Shown: positions 43,735 to 52,868 of the stretch, piece by piece
Numbering within the stretch: the stretch's first letter is position 1
How the letters are laid out: every line of letters starts with the position of its first letter
NCBI RefSeq assembly: GCF_016907295.1
Contig: NZ_JAFBBR010000001.1
Span: 1,302,001-1,366,000, forward strand
DNA: 64,000 nt
Direction: 5' to 3'
Origin: Microbacterium dextranolyticum
Lineage (GTDB): Bacteria > Actinomycetota > Actinomycetes > Actinomycetales > Microbacteriaceae
Notes under the pieces: generated by a model
Databases searched by the model: none
Seen by the model: only the letters and a program-made list of their open reading frames with translations
Told to the model about the DNA's origin: nothing
Program-made: the position numbers and the translations under genes

Positions 43735-44841
43735 ATGCCGCGCGTCGCGGTCATCGGCGCGGGCAGCTGGGGCACGACGTTCGGCAAGGTGCTCGCCGAC
43801 GGCGGAGCACATGTCGTGATGTGGGCGCGGCGTGCGGAGCTCGCGCAGGAGATCCAGGCCGTCCACCGCAACAGCGAGTATCTGCCGGGCGTGAACCTGC
43901 CGCGCACGATGTCCGCCACGACTCAGCTGGCCGAGGCGCTCGACGGGGCCTCGCAGGTCTACCTCGCGATCTCGAGCCAGGCCCTGCGCCAGAACCTCAA
44001 GGCCGTCCGGCCTCTCGTCGCGGCGAGCGACGCTCCGGTCGTCTCGCTCATGAAGGGCGTCGAGAAGCGCACCGGTCTGCGCATGAGCCAGGTCATCGAG
44101 CAGGAGCTGCGATGCGACCCGGCGCGGATCGCGGTGGCATCCGGCCCCAACCTCGCCCTCGAGATCGCGCGCGAGCAACCGACGGCCGCGGTGATCTCCT
44201 CATCGAGCCGCGAGACGGCCGAAGCGGTCGCACTGCGTGCGCGCAACGCCTACTTCCGGACGTTCGTGAACACCGATGTGATCGGCACCGAGTTCGGCGG
44301 CGTGCTGAAGAACCTCATCGCCGTCGCCATCGGCATCGTCGACGGCGTCGGCTACGGCGAGAACACGAAGGCCTCGATCATCACCCGAGGGCTCGTCGAG
44401 ATGACCGACTTCGCTGTGGCGCAGGGGGCTCACCCCGAGACGCTGCAGGGCCTCGCCGGCCTCGGAGACCTCATCGCGACGTGCCAGTCGCCACTCAGCC
44501 GCAACAACACGGCGGGGCGACTGCTCGGACAGGGCTACAGCTACCAGGATGTCGTGAAGCAGATGAACCAGACCGCCGAAGGCCTCGCCTCGGTCGCGCC
44601 AGTCCTGCAGCTCGCCCGAGCCTCGGGTGTGCACATGCCCATCGTCGAGCAGGTCAAGATGGTGCTCGACGGCACCATGAACCCGCGCGACATCGCGCCT
44701 CATCTGACGACCGACGACGACAAGCCCGCGGGCGAGAGGACCCAGAATGGACAAAGCGGTGGTGGCGGTGCTCTTCGGCGGTCGCTCCAGCGAGCACTCG
44801 ATCAGTTCCGCAACGGCCGGAGGCGTCCTGCGGGCGATTGA
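43735..44841 (+). CDS. gpsA: Glycerol-3-phosphate dehydrogenase [NAD(P)+]
   Basis: About 368 residues. The Rossmann motif VAVIGAGSWGTTFG is at the N-terminus, VSLMKGVEKRTGLRMS lies in the middle, and the substrate-binding lysine is in GGVLKNLIAVAIGI. Makes sn-glycerol 3-phosphate for phospholipids, fitting its place after plsC. ATG at 43735 is chosen; a TTG at 43696, overlapping plsC, is in frame and cannot be excluded. The last 32 codons overlap the start of ddl by 95 bases, giving a Gly/Arg-rich tail not seen in the enzyme core. Confidence 0.94.
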   Translation: MPRVAVIGAGSWGTTFGKVLADGGAHVVMWARRAELAQEIQAVHRNSEYLPGVNLPRTMSATTQLAEALDGASQVYLAISSQALRQNLKAVRPLVAASDAPVVSLMKGVEKRTGLRMSQVIEQELRCDPARIAVASGPNLALEIAREQPTAAVISSSSRETAEAVALRARNAYFRTFVNTDVIGTEFGGVLKNLIAVAIGIVDGVGYGENTKASIITRGLVEMTDFAVAQGAHPETLQGLAGLGDLIATCQSPLSRNNTAGRLLGQGYSYQDVVKQMNQTAEGLASVAPVLQLARASGVHMPIVEQVKMVLDGTMNPRDIAPHLTTDDDKPAGERTQNGQSGGGGALRRSLQRALDQFRNGRRRPAGD

Positions 44842-45829
44842 TCGCGAGCGGTTCGATGTCATCCCGATCGGGATCACCCGCGACGGCGCCTTCGTCCTCG
44901 AGGACGACGATCCCGACAAGTTCGCCCTCGATCCCGCGCATCTGCCCGAGGTCGTCGACAACGGGACGCGCATCGTGTGGCCGGATTCGACGCTGTCACG
45001 CGAGCTGAAGGTGTCGGATGACTCCGGCATCCGCTCGCTCGGCGACGTCGACGTCGTGTTCCCGATCCTGCACGGCCGGTTCGGTGAGGACGGCACGGTC
45101 CAGGGGTTCCTCGAGCTTCTCGATCTGCCCTACGTCGGCGCGGGTCTGCTCATGTCGGCGATCGGCATGGACAAGCACACGACGAAGAGCATCCTGCGCT
45201 CCGCCGGCGTTCCGGTCGTTCCCTGGATCACCGTCACGCGACGCGAGCTCGATCGCGACCGTGACCTGTGGGAGCGCCGCATCCGCTCGCTCGGTCTGCC
45301 CGTGTTCGTCAAGCCCGCGCGCGCGGGTTCGAGCGTCGGTGTCTCGAAGGTGTCGGAATGGGACGGTCTCCAGGCCGCCCTCGAGACGGCGTTCGCCGAA
45401 GACGGAACCGTGCTCGTCGAACAGGCCGTCGTCGGACGCGAAGTCGAGTGCGGCGTGCTGCAGGGGCGCGACGGTGGTGCACCCCGTGTGAGCGTCGCGG
45501 GAGAGATCGTCATCACCGGGCGTGAGTTCTACGACTTCGACGCGAAGTACCTCGACGCCCCCGGAATCGACCTCGTCTGCCCCGCGGACCTCCAGCCGGG
45601 GGAGCTTGCGGAGATGCAGCGGATCGCCGCCCGGGCGTTCGAGGCCGTCGGCGGCGAGGGTCTCTCACGCGTCGACTTCTTCTTCACCGGCACGGAGTTC
45701 TTCGTCAACGAGGTCAACACGATGCCCGGTTTCACGCCGATCTCGATGTTCCCGACCTGTTGGATCGCGAGCGGCATGGCCTACGAAGACCTGATCAGCG
45801 AGCTCGTCGACCTCGCGCTGGAACGCTGA
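44747..45829 (+). CDS. ddl: D-alanine-D-alanine ligase
   Basis: 360-residue ATP-grasp ligase that makes D-Ala-D-Ala for peptidoglycan. Motifs are LFGGRSSEHSIS, PILHGRFGEDGTVQG, PVFVKPARAGSSVGVSKV and the C-terminal FFVNEVNTMPGFTPISMFP. The Tyr/Phe residue of the specificity loop cannot be judged reliably. GAGAGGAC precedes the ATG. It overlaps the end of gpsA by 95 bases in another frame. Confidence 0.96.
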   Translation: MDKAVVAVLFGGRSSEHSISSATAGGVLRAIDRERFDVIPIGITRDGAFVLEDDDPDKFALDPAHLPEVVDNGTRIVWPDSTLSRELKVSDDSGIRSLGDVDVVFPILHGRFGEDGTVQGFLELLDLPYVGAGLLMSAIGMDKHTTKSILRSAGVPVVPWITVTRRELDRDRDLWERRIRSLGLPVFVKPARAGSSVGVSKVSEWDGLQAALETAFAEDGTVLVEQAVVGREVECGVLQGRDGGAPRVSVAGEIVITGREFYDFDAKYLDAPGIDLVCPADLQPGELAEMQRIAARAFEAVGGEGLSRVDFFFTGTEFFVNEVNTMPGFTPISMFPTCWIASGMAYEDLISELVDLALER

Positions 45830-45862
45830 AGCCGGCCCCGGCCGGCGCGCTGAGCGACCCGA

Positions 45863-46339
45863 TCAGGACGTCGGGCGGTCGGTGCAGGTGGACGAGCTCG
45901 TCGGCAGCTGCGACACGGCGGTGCCGAGCGCGTCGAGGACCGAGCGGGCGCTCACGACGTCGTAGTCCAGGTACACCTCGACGGCCGGCACGCGGCCGAA
46001 CGTGGTGAATCGGTAGTTCGGCGCCTGCGAGTCGTCGATGATCCAGTCGACACCGGCCACCGTCTGGCACGGCAGCGGCGAGGGTCCCGGAGGCTGAAGG
46101 CCGCAGGTGAGAAGCACCGTCGTCGTGCCGGCGGCGTCGGCCCAGGCGCCGGTGGCCTGGGCATCCGTCCAGCGCCGCTCCTGACCGTCCACGGTTCCGG
46201 GAAGGCGCACGGTCACGGCCGCGCAGGCCGGGTCGTTCGCCCCCTTCGCCGACGTCATGGAGACCGTCGTGGAGCAGCCCGTGAGACCGATCACGGCCGC
46301 CGCGGTCAGGACGAGAGCGAGGACGCGCGGGCGGAACAC
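45863..46339 (-). CDS. DUF3515 lipoprotein
   Basis: 158 residues. Signal peptide with lipobox LTGC (cysteine about residue 22). The DUF3515 domain contains NDPACAAVTVRLP, LTCGLQPPGPS and QAPNYRFTTFGR, and cysteines likely form disulfides outside the cell. Its position beside ddl and thiL is conserved in actinobacteria; function unknown. Divergent from thiL, with starts only 22 bases apart. Confidence 0.9.
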   Translation of the reverse strand: MFRPRVLALVLTAAAVIGLTGCSTTVSMTSAKGANDPACAAVTVRLPGTVDGQERRWTDAQATGAWADAAGTTTVLLTCGLQPPGPSPLPCQTVAGVDWIIDDSQAPNYRFTTFGRVPAVEVYLDYDVVSARSVLDALGTAVSQLPTSSSTCTDRPTS

Positions 46340-46361
46340 TCCTCCAGGCTACCGTGGAGGG

Positions 46362-47360
46362 ATGACGGCTCAGCGCGACATCACCGTGGGCGAACTCGGT
46401 GAGAAGGCTCTTCTCGCGCGCATCCTGGATGCGCTCGCCGGGTCGTCGCAGGCGGAGATCGGTCCGGGCGACGATGCTGCCGTGATCGCCGCGCCGGGCG
46501 GCCGAGTCGTCGTCTCGACCGACACCCTCGTGCACGGGCCCGACTTCCGACTCGCGTGGTCGAGCGGGTTCGACCTCGGGTGGAAGTCCGCGGCCGTCAA
46601 CCTCGCCGACATCGCGGCGATGGGTGCCCGGCCCGTCGCACTGTTCGTCGCGCTCGCGCTTCCCGACGACACGACGGCGGGATTCGTCGACGACCTCGCC
46701 CTGGGGCTCCGTCGCGCGTGCGAGGCGCTCTCGCCCGACTGCGCCGTCGAGGGCGGCGACCTCACGGCATCCGACACCCTCACGATCGCCGTGACCGCGC
46801 TCGGCGTGATCGACCCGGACCTACGGCCGGTGCTGCGCTCGGGCGCCCGGCCCGGCGACGTCGTCGCGGTCGCCGGTGAGCTCGGTGCCGCCGCGCGCGG
46901 CGTGGGGATGCTGTTCGACCGGTTCCGCGACGCGTCCGGTCGGCCGATCGCCGTCGACCGCGGGATCCTCACCGATGCAGAGGAAGTCGACCTGGATACG
47001 CAGCTGCGGCCGCGTCCGCCGATCGCCGCGGGAATCGCCGCCGCGCGGGCCGGAGCAACGGCCATGATGGATGTCTCGGACGGGCTGCTGCTGGATGCGA
47101 CGCGGCTGGCGGATGCCTCTCGGGCGACGGTCCGCCTCGCGCCCACCCCGGAGAGCGGCCTCGACGACGACGCACTGCGCGGGGGAGAGGACCATGCCCT
47201 GCTCGCCTGCTTCGCTCCGGATGCCGAACTACCCGACGGGTTCCGGGTGATCGGCCGGATCGACCCGCGCGGCGCCGCGGCGGTCACGATCGACGGCGTC
47301 GCCGTCACCGGGCACCTCGGGTGGGACCCGCACCGCGACTGGGACGCCGGGCGCGGCTGA
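46362..47360 (+). CDS. thiL: Thiamine-monophosphate kinase
   Basis: 332-residue AIR-synthase-fold kinase that phosphorylates thiamine monophosphate to the active diphosphate. Contains GPGDDAAVI, STDTLVHGPDF, DIAAMGARPVALF, EGGDLTASD and MMDVSDGLLLD, which bind Mg-ATP and substrate. Start ATG at 46362 follows GTGGAGGG. A TACCGT-like element precedes it at leaderless-type spacing. Complete length. Confidence 0.95.
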   Translation: MTAQRDITVGELGEKALLARILDALAGSSQAEIGPGDDAAVIAAPGGRVVVSTDTLVHGPDFRLAWSSGFDLGWKSAAVNLADIAAMGARPVALFVALALPDDTTAGFVDDLALGLRRACEALSPDCAVEGGDLTASDTLTIAVTALGVIDPDLRPVLRSGARPGDVVAVAGELGAAARGVGMLFDRFRDASGRPIAVDRGILTDAEEVDLDTQLRPRPPIAAGIAAARAGATAMMDVSDGLLLDATRLADASRATVRLAPTPESGLDDDALRGGEDHALLACFAPDAELPDGFRVIGRIDPRGAAAVTIDGVAVTGHLGWDPHRDWDAGRG

Positions 47361-47387
47361 GTCTCGTGCCGTTACGGCGCGCCCGGA

Positions 47388-47969
47388 TCAATCCTCGGCG
47401 GGCTCGACTGGCTCGACGGGGGAGAGCCACCACAGGGTCGTGTCGCCGTACTTCTTCTCCCGGATCAACTCGAGACCGGCCGGGACGATGGGTCGTCCCG
47501 AACGACTCGCGCGTTCCACGACGACGACCGCACCGACCCGCAGACACGGCGCGAGGAGGGCGAGCGTCGTGTCGAGCGCGGCGGCGTCGAGGTCGTAGGG
47601 CGGATCGACGAAGACGAGGTCGTAGTCGGTCGAGGCGCTCCGCAGGAAGGCCTCCACCGCAGCGCGGTGCACCCGCACGTGCGCCGCGGGCACGGCCCGC
47701 GCGACGGCGCGCACGTTCTTCTCGACGACGGAGGCCGCGCGGGGCGCCCGCTCCACGAGGTCGGCGGATGCGGCGCCTCGGCTGACGGCCTCGAGTCCCA
47801 GCGCGCCGGACCCGGCGTACAGGTCGAGCACGGCGGCTCCGTCGATGTGGTCCCCGGCCTCGAGCGCGCCGAAGAGCGACTCGCGCACGCGATCGCTCGT
47901 CGGTCTCGTGCCGGCATCGGGGACGGCGAGGGCGAGGGAGCCGGCAGCACCGGCGATGATCCGCGTCAC
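47388..47969 (-). CDS. rsmD: 16S rRNA (guanine-966-N2)-methyltransferase
   Basis: 193-residue SAM-dependent methyltransferase. TRIIAGAAGS opens the protein, PTSDRVRESLF is the RsmD signature, AVLDLYAGSGALGLEA binds SAM, and FVDPPYDLD is the catalytic NPPY-type motif. Modifies G966 of 16S rRNA. In many actinobacteria it lies next to recG and coaD, as here. Convergent with thiL. Confidence 0.95.
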   Translation of the reverse strand: MTRIIAGAAGSLALAVPDAGTRPTSDRVRESLFGALEAGDHIDGAAVLDLYAGSGALGLEAVSRGAASADLVERAPRAASVVEKNVRAVARAVPAAHVRVHRAAVEAFLRSASTDYDLVFVDPPYDLDAAALDTTLALLAPCLRVGAVVVVERASRSGRPIVPAGLELIREKKYGDTTLWWLSPVEPVEPAED

Positions 47970-47989
47970 GGAGACACTCTACCGAGGGC

Positions 47990-48568
47990 TCACCGTCCGG
48001 CGGCGTTCTCGTCGGCCAGCCGCGGTTCGGTGCGCCGGTCGGGACGCACCCCGGCCTTGTCGGCGTAGAAGGCGCGGATCCGGTCCATGTCGGCGGCGAC
48101 GTGGCCGGTGAGCTCGATGGTGGGCCCGAGCCCCGTCGTCATCGTCGTGCGATCCACGTAGCCGAGGGTGACGGGCATGCCGGTCGCACGGGCGATGCGG
48201 TAGAAGCCGCTCTTCCAGTGGGTGTTGCCGCCGCGGGTGCCGTCGGGCGTCACGACGAGCCCGAACACCTCGCCGGCGCGCACGAGCGCGATCACCTCGT
48301 CGACGACGCGGCTCGCGTCGTCGCGCTGGACGGGGATGCCGCCGAGAGCGCGCATGATCGGCCCGCGCCAGCCGGCGAACAGGCTCGCCTTGCCGAGCCA
48401 GCGCACCGGCACCCCGAGACGCCACGAGATCGCGAGCATCAGCACGAAGTCCCAGTTCGATGTGTGCGGGGCTCCGATCAGCACGGTGGGACGCGTCGGG
48501 GCGGCTTCGGAGCGGAGTGTCCACCGGCTGAACGCCCAGTAGAGGCGGGCGAGGCTGCGACGGATCAT
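47990..48568 (-). CDS. PlsC-like acyltransferase
   Basis: 192-residue lysophospholipid-type acyltransferase with HTSNWD (HX4D) near residue 35 and TPDGTRGGNTHWKSGFYRIA as the substrate-binding motif. It differs from the plsC gene at 42921 and is closer to the short acyltransferases of unknown lipid acceptor. It lies 20 bases upstream of rsmD in the same direction, so probably co-transcribed. Confidence 0.88.
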   Translation of the reverse strand: MIRRSLARLYWAFSRWTLRSEAAPTRPTVLIGAPHTSNWDFVLMLAISWRLGVPVRWLGKASLFAGWRGPIMRALGGIPVQRDDASRVVDEVIALVRAGEVFGLVVTPDGTRGGNTHWKSGFYRIARATGMPVTLGYVDRTTMTTGLGPTIELTGHVAADMDRIRAFYADKAGVRPDRRTEPRLADENAAGR

Positions 48569-48650
48569 CCGGTCAGCGTACGCGGGCGCGTATGCCTCAC
48601 CAGGCGTAGGCGGGCCGACCTGCGTCGGTGGTGGTCCCTAAACTCGTCAC

Positions 48651-50813
48651 ATGTCCTCCGTCACGCTCGACACGGGCCTCGTCGACGCCCTCGGCGCCAA
48701 GACGGCGGGTCTGCTGCAGCGTGCGTTCTCGATGCTGACGGTGGGCGACCTGCTGACCCACTATCCCCGGCGCTACGCTCGGCGGGGCGAGCTCACCCCC
48801 ATCGCCTCGTTGCCGCTCGGTGAACAGGTGACGATCGTGGCCGAGGTGCGTTCGGTCGCCGAGCGCCCGATGCGCCAGCGTCGCGGCTCGATCGTCGAGG
48901 TGGTCATCAGCGACGGGGCCGGGGCGCTGACCCTGACCTTCTTCAACCAGAAGTGGCGCGCCGAGCAGCTGCAGGTCGGGCGACAGGGCATCTTCTCGGG
49001 CAAGGTCGGCCAGTTCAAGGGCCACCAGCAGCTCGCCCACCCCGACTACACGCTGTTCGACGACGAGGACGCGGCACGACTCAACGCCGAGGCTCGTCAG
49101 AGCACTCCGATCCCCATCTACCCCGCCACGAGCACCGTCGCCAGCTGGCAGCTGCAGAAAGCCGTCGCCGACGTCCTGGAGCGCCTCGCCCCGGTCGCCG
49201 ACCCCCTGCCGGACGAGTTCCGACACGAGCACGGCCTGCTCGACGCCGACACAGCGCTGCGCCGTCTGCATGCTCCCGCCGAGTTCGACGAGATCGACGC
49301 CGCGCGGGCGACTCTTCGCGCGCACGAGGCGTTCGTGCTGCAGACGGCGCTCCTGCAGCAGCGGCACGAGGTGCGCTCGATGGCGGCGACCGTCCGCGCC
49401 GCCGGCGGTCTGCTCGAACGATTCGACGCCCGGCTGCCCTTCGAACGCACGCCCGACCAGCATGACGTCGGAGAGGTCATCGCGCGCGATCTCGAGGGCC
49501 GGTGGCCCATGAACCGACTGGTGCAGGGCGAGGTCGGGTCGGGCAAGACCCTCGTGGCGCTCCGGGCCATGCTGCAGGTCGCCGAGTCGGGCGGGCAGTC
49601 CGCGCTCATCGCCCCGACCGAGGTGCTCGCGGCGCAGCACGTCCGCTCCATCGCACGGATGCTGGGGCCCGATCTGGCGCCCGAGCTCATGCCCACCCTG
49701 CTCACGGGTCAGCTGCCGGCGGCAGAGCGGCGGAAGGCCGCGTTGCGCGCGGCATCCGGACAGGCGCGGATCGTCGTGGGCACGCACGCCCTCCTGAGCG
49801 CATCGACGACGTTCGCCGACCTCGGGCTGGTCGTCGTCGACGAGCAGCACCGCTTCGGCGTCGAGCAGCGCGAGACCCTGCGCGCGAAGGGAACCGCGCC
49901 GCACGTTCTCGTCCTCACGGCGACGCCGATTCCGCGCACCGTCGCGATGACCGTGTTCGGCGACCTGGATGTGTCGACCATCCGGTCGCTTCCGCCGGGG
50001 CGCGCGGGCATCGCGACGCACGTCGCACCGCTGGCCGAGAAGCCCGGCTGGTTCGGCCGGGTGTGGGAGCGTGTGACCGAAGAGGTCGCCGCGGGCCATC
50101 AGGTGTTCGTCGTGTGCGCCGCGATCGATGCGGAGGCGACCGTCAAGGACAAGGACGCCCCGGAGCCGCCGCCCACGCTGGAGGGCGAGCAGCCTCGGAC
50201 GCGCTGGGGCGTGGTCCAGGTGCGCGAGATGCTCGCAACGATGCCTTCGTACGACTCGCTGCGGGTCGAGATCCTGCATGGCAAGATGCCGGGCGAGCAG
50301 AAGGATGCCGTCATGCAGGCCTTCGCGCGGGGCGAGATCGACGTGCTCGTCGCCACCACGGTCGTCGAGGTCGGCGTCGACGTGCCCAATGCGTCGACGA
50401 TGGTGATCCTCGAAGCCGACAGGTTCGGCGTCTCGCAGCTGCACCAGCTGCGCGGCCGTGTGGGGCGAGGCGCGGTCGCGGGGCTGTGCCTGCTCGTCAC
50501 GGAGGCGCCGGAGGGAACGCCGGCGCGCTCCCGGGTCGATGCCGTCGCGTCGACGACCGACGGCTTCGCCCTCGCCGAAGTCGACCTCGAACTGCGCGGT
50601 GAGGGCGACGTGCTCGGCGATGCGCAGTCGGGTGCGCGGTCGTCGCTGCGGCTGCTGCGCGTCGTCGCCGACGCCGACCTCATCGCGATCGCGCGCGAGG
50701 CATCCGAACGCCTCCTTCAGGGCGATCCCGCGCTCGCCCGCCACCCGGGCCTCGTCGAGGCGCTGACCCGGCGCCTGGGGCAGCAGGAGCGCGCCGCACT
50801 CGCCAAGAACTGA
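48651..50813 (+). CDS. recG: ATP-dependent DNA helicase RecG
   Basis: 720-residue helicase that remodels stalled forks and Holliday junctions. The N-terminal OB-fold wedge domain is followed by helicase domains with Walker A GEVGSGKTLVAL, TEVLAAQH, DEQHRFGVEQRE (DEQH box), TATPIPRT, and C-terminal QLRGRVGRG. Complete length. A TAAACT hexamer a few bases upstream suggests a very short leader. Followed 23 bases later by coaD. Confidence 0.97.
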   Translation: MSSVTLDTGLVDALGAKTAGLLQRAFSMLTVGDLLTHYPRRYARRGELTPIASLPLGEQVTIVAEVRSVAERPMRQRRGSIVEVVISDGAGALTLTFFNQKWRAEQLQVGRQGIFSGKVGQFKGHQQLAHPDYTLFDDEDAARLNAEARQSTPIPIYPATSTVASWQLQKAVADVLERLAPVADPLPDEFRHEHGLLDADTALRRLHAPAEFDEIDAARATLRAHEAFVLQTALLQQRHEVRSMAATVRAAGGLLERFDARLPFERTPDQHDVGEVIARDLEGRWPMNRLVQGEVGSGKTLVALRAMLQVAESGGQSALIAPTEVLAAQHVRSIARMLGPDLAPELMPTLLTGQLPAAERRKAALRAASGQARIVVGTHALLSASTTFADLGLVVVDEQHRFGVEQRETLRAKGTAPHVLVLTATPIPRTVAMTVFGDLDVSTIRSLPPGRAGIATHVAPLAEKPGWFGRVWERVTEEVAAGHQVFVVCAAIDAEATVKDKDAPEPPPTLEGEQPRTRWGVVQVREMLATMPSYDSLRVEILHGKMPGEQKDAVMQAFARGEIDVLVATTVVEVGVDVPNASTMVILEADRFGVSQLHQLRGRVGRGAVAGLCLLVTEAPEGTPARSRVDAVASTTDGFALAEVDLELRGEGDVLGDAQSGARSSLRLLRVVADADLIAIAREASERLLQGDPALARHPGLVEALTRRLGQQERAALAKN

Positions 50814-50836
50814 GACCCCGCCGGTAGGCTCGACGC

Positions 50837-51334
50837 ATGAACAACCGGATCGCCGTCGTCCCGGGGTCGTTCGACCCGCCGACGCTCGGTCACCTCGACG
50901 TCATCCGTCGCGCGGCGGCCCTGTATGACGAGCTCCACGTTCTCGTCGTGCACAATCCCGGCAAAGAGGCGATGCTGCCGATCGCGCAGAGGCTGGCACT
51001 GCTCGAGCAGTCGATCGCCGAGCAGGGGATCGAGGGGAACGTCATCATCGCGGCCTGGAGCATGGGCCTGCTCGTCGACTACGCGCAGGACGTCGACGCC
51101 GGTGTGCTGGTCAAGGGCATCCGCTCGCAGGTCGACGTCGCCTACGAGACTCCGATGGCGATCGTGAACCGTCATCTGGCGGAGATCGAGACGGTCTTCC
51201 TGCTGCCCGATCCCTCGCACGCGCTCGTCTCCAGCTCGCTCGTTCGGCAGGTCGCCTCGCTCGGCGGCGACGTCTCGCCGTTCGTTCCCGGCCCGGTGGC
51301 GCGCTTTCTCGACACGGGCGCCGAGCGATCCTGA
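50837..51334 (+). CDS. coaD: Phosphopantetheine adenylyltransferase
   Basis: 165-residue nucleotidyltransferase of coenzyme A synthesis. The T/HxGH motif is in [15 protein letters not shown], and [16 protein letters not shown] is the second family motif. A TAGGCT hexamer lies seven bases before the ATG. Position between recG and the DUF177-rpmF-rnc set is the usual actinobacterial order. Confidence 0.97.
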   Translation: MNNRIAVVPGSFDPPTLGHLDVIRRAAALYDELHVLVVHNPGKEAMLPIAQRLALLEQSIAEQGIEGNVIIAAWSMGLLVDYAQDVDAGVLVKGIRSQVDVAYETPMAIVNRHLAEIETVFLLPDPSHALVSSSLVRQVASLGGDVSPFVPGPVARFLDTGAERS

Positions 51335-51369
51335 GAGCCGCTCCCGGTGTCGGCAGATAGCATGTCGGC

Positions 51370-51900
51370 GTGGTCAGAAAGCATGTGAACGGTCCGTTCG
51401 CGTTCCCCGTACGCGACATCCTGCACCGCTCCGGCGAGATGCGGGAGTTCGAGGTCGCGACGGCGGCGCCGGAGAAGTGGGGCGAGGGTCTCGTCTCCGT
51501 CGCCGCGGGCGAGCCCGTCGCCGCCGATGTCCGGCTCGAGGCGGTGCACGAGGGCATCCTGGTGACGGCGGAGATCCGCAGCCGCTCGACCGGAGTGTGC
51601 GGGCGATGCCTCGACGAGATCGCCGAGCCTGTCGAAGTCGAGTTTCAGGAGCTCTTCGGGTATCCTGGATCGGAAGCGACCGACTTCGAGGTTCAAGACG
51701 ACCACGTGGATCTTGAAACTCTGGTCAGGGATTCGATCGTCCTGTCGCTTCCGTTCCAACCGGTGTGCCAGCCGGACTGCCCCGGACTCGATCCGGTCAC
51801 GGGCGAGAAGCTGGCGGAAGGCACCGTGCCGGAGCCCCCGATCGATGCGCGGTGGAATGCGCTGGCCGCACTGCAGGCCGACACCCCAGACCACGAATGA
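51370..51900 (+). CDS. YceD/DUF177 family protein
   Basis: 176-residue DUF177 protein linked to 23S rRNA maturation in other bacteria and plants. Contains four cysteines as GVCGRCLDEI and VCQPDCPGLDP, which may bind zinc. GTG start. It lies just upstream of rpmF, the near-universal arrangement. The middle is acidic (GYPGSEATDFEVQDD). Confidence 0.93.
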   Translation: MVRKHVNGPFAFPVRDILHRSGEMREFEVATAAPEKWGEGLVSVAAGEPVAADVRLEAVHEGILVTAEIRSRSTGVCGRCLDEIAEPVEVEFQELFGYPGSEATDFEVQDDHVDLETLVRDSIVLSLPFQPVCQPDCPGLDPVTGEKLAEGTVPEPPIDARWNALAALQADTPDHE

Positions 51901-51945
51901 CGAGGCCGCGCGCCGCGTCACCCCGAACACAGAGAAGAGCTAGCC

Positions 51946-52155
51946 ATGGCAGGTAACCCCCCGAAGCGGAAGGTCTCCCGCTCCAACACTCGCTCGCGTC
52001 GCGCGCAGTGGAAGGCGGAGCCCACGCCCCTCGTCAAGACCGTCGAGAACGGCAAGGTCGTCTACAGCCGCCCGCACCAGGCGAAGGTCGTCACCGACTC
52101 GCAGGGCACCGAGCTGTTCCTCGAGTACAAGGGCCGCAAGGTCGCCGACGTCTGA
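51946..52155 (+). CDS. rpmF: 50S ribosomal protein L32
   Basis: 69-residue basic ribosomal protein. The start MAGNPPKRKVSRSNTRSRRA is typical of actinobacterial L32. The usual CXXC zinc cysteines are absent, giving the zinc-free (C-minus) form that can replace zinc-binding L32. AAGAGC lies just upstream. Followed 14 bases later by rnc. Confidence 0.96.
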   Translation: MAGNPPKRKVSRSNTRSRRAQWKAEPTPLVKTVENGKVVYSRPHQAKVVTDSQGTELFLEYKGRKVADV

Positions 52156-52169
52156 TCGCGGATCTGCTG

Positions 52170-52862
52170 ATGGCGGATGCCGCACTCGAGCACACTGTGC
52201 TCCTCGACAAGCTCGGGGTCGATCTCGACCCCGAGCTTGTGTCGTTGGCGTTGACCCACCGTTCCTTCGCCTATGAGAACGGGGGAGTGCCGCACAACGA
52301 GCGCCTGGAGTTCCTCGGCGACTCGATCCTCGGCCAGGCCGTGACGGTGCATCTCTACACCTCGCACCCCGACCTCGACGAAGGGTCGCTCGCGAAGCGT
52401 CGAGCGAGCGTCGTGTCGACGGTCGCCCTCGCCGAAGTCGCGCGGTCGATCGGGCTCGGAGCGCATATCCGACTCGGTCGCGGTGAGGACCGCACCGGCG
52501 GACGCGACAAGGACTCGATCCTCGCCGACACGATGGAGGCGATCTTCGGTGCGACCTTCCTGTCGGCGGGTGCCGACGCGGCGGGCGCCCTGGTCCTTCG
52601 GCTGGTCGCCCCACTGCTGGCCGACCCCGAGCGCTACGGCGCCGCGATGGACCCCAAGACGAGCCTGCAGGAACTCGCGGCGCACCTCTCGGAGGCGCCA
52701 CCCGTCTACCTGGTCGAGGCCGCCGGTCCCGATCACCACCGCACCTTCACGGCGACGGTGACCGTGGGCGACACTGCGCGCACCGGCACCGGCTCGAGCA
52801 AGAAGCAGGCCGAGATGGCGGGTGCCCTGGCGCTCTGGCAGGCGCTCGCCGAGCGCGCCTGA
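52170..52862 (+). CDS. rnc: Ribonuclease III
   Basis: 230-residue double-strand RNA endonuclease for rRNA and mRNA processing. The signature NERLEFLGDS holds the catalytic Glu/Asp residues, and DTMEAIFGA the second acidic pair. A C-terminal dsRNA-binding domain begins at PKTSLQELAAHLSE and ends GSSKKQAEMAGALALWQ. Start ATG at 52170 chosen because the longer frame overlaps rpmF. Six bases before mutM. Confidence 0.96.
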   Translation: MADAALEHTVLLDKLGVDLDPELVSLALTHRSFAYENGGVPHNERLEFLGDSILGQAVTVHLYTSHPDLDEGSLAKRRASVVSTVALAEVARSIGLGAHIRLGRGEDRTGGRDKDSILADTMEAIFGATFLSAGADAAGALVLRLVAPLLADPERYGAAMDPKTSLQELAAHLSEAPPVYLVEAAGPDHHRTFTATVTVGDTARTGTGSSKKQAEMAGALALWQALAERA

Positions 52863-52868
52863 GCCCCG

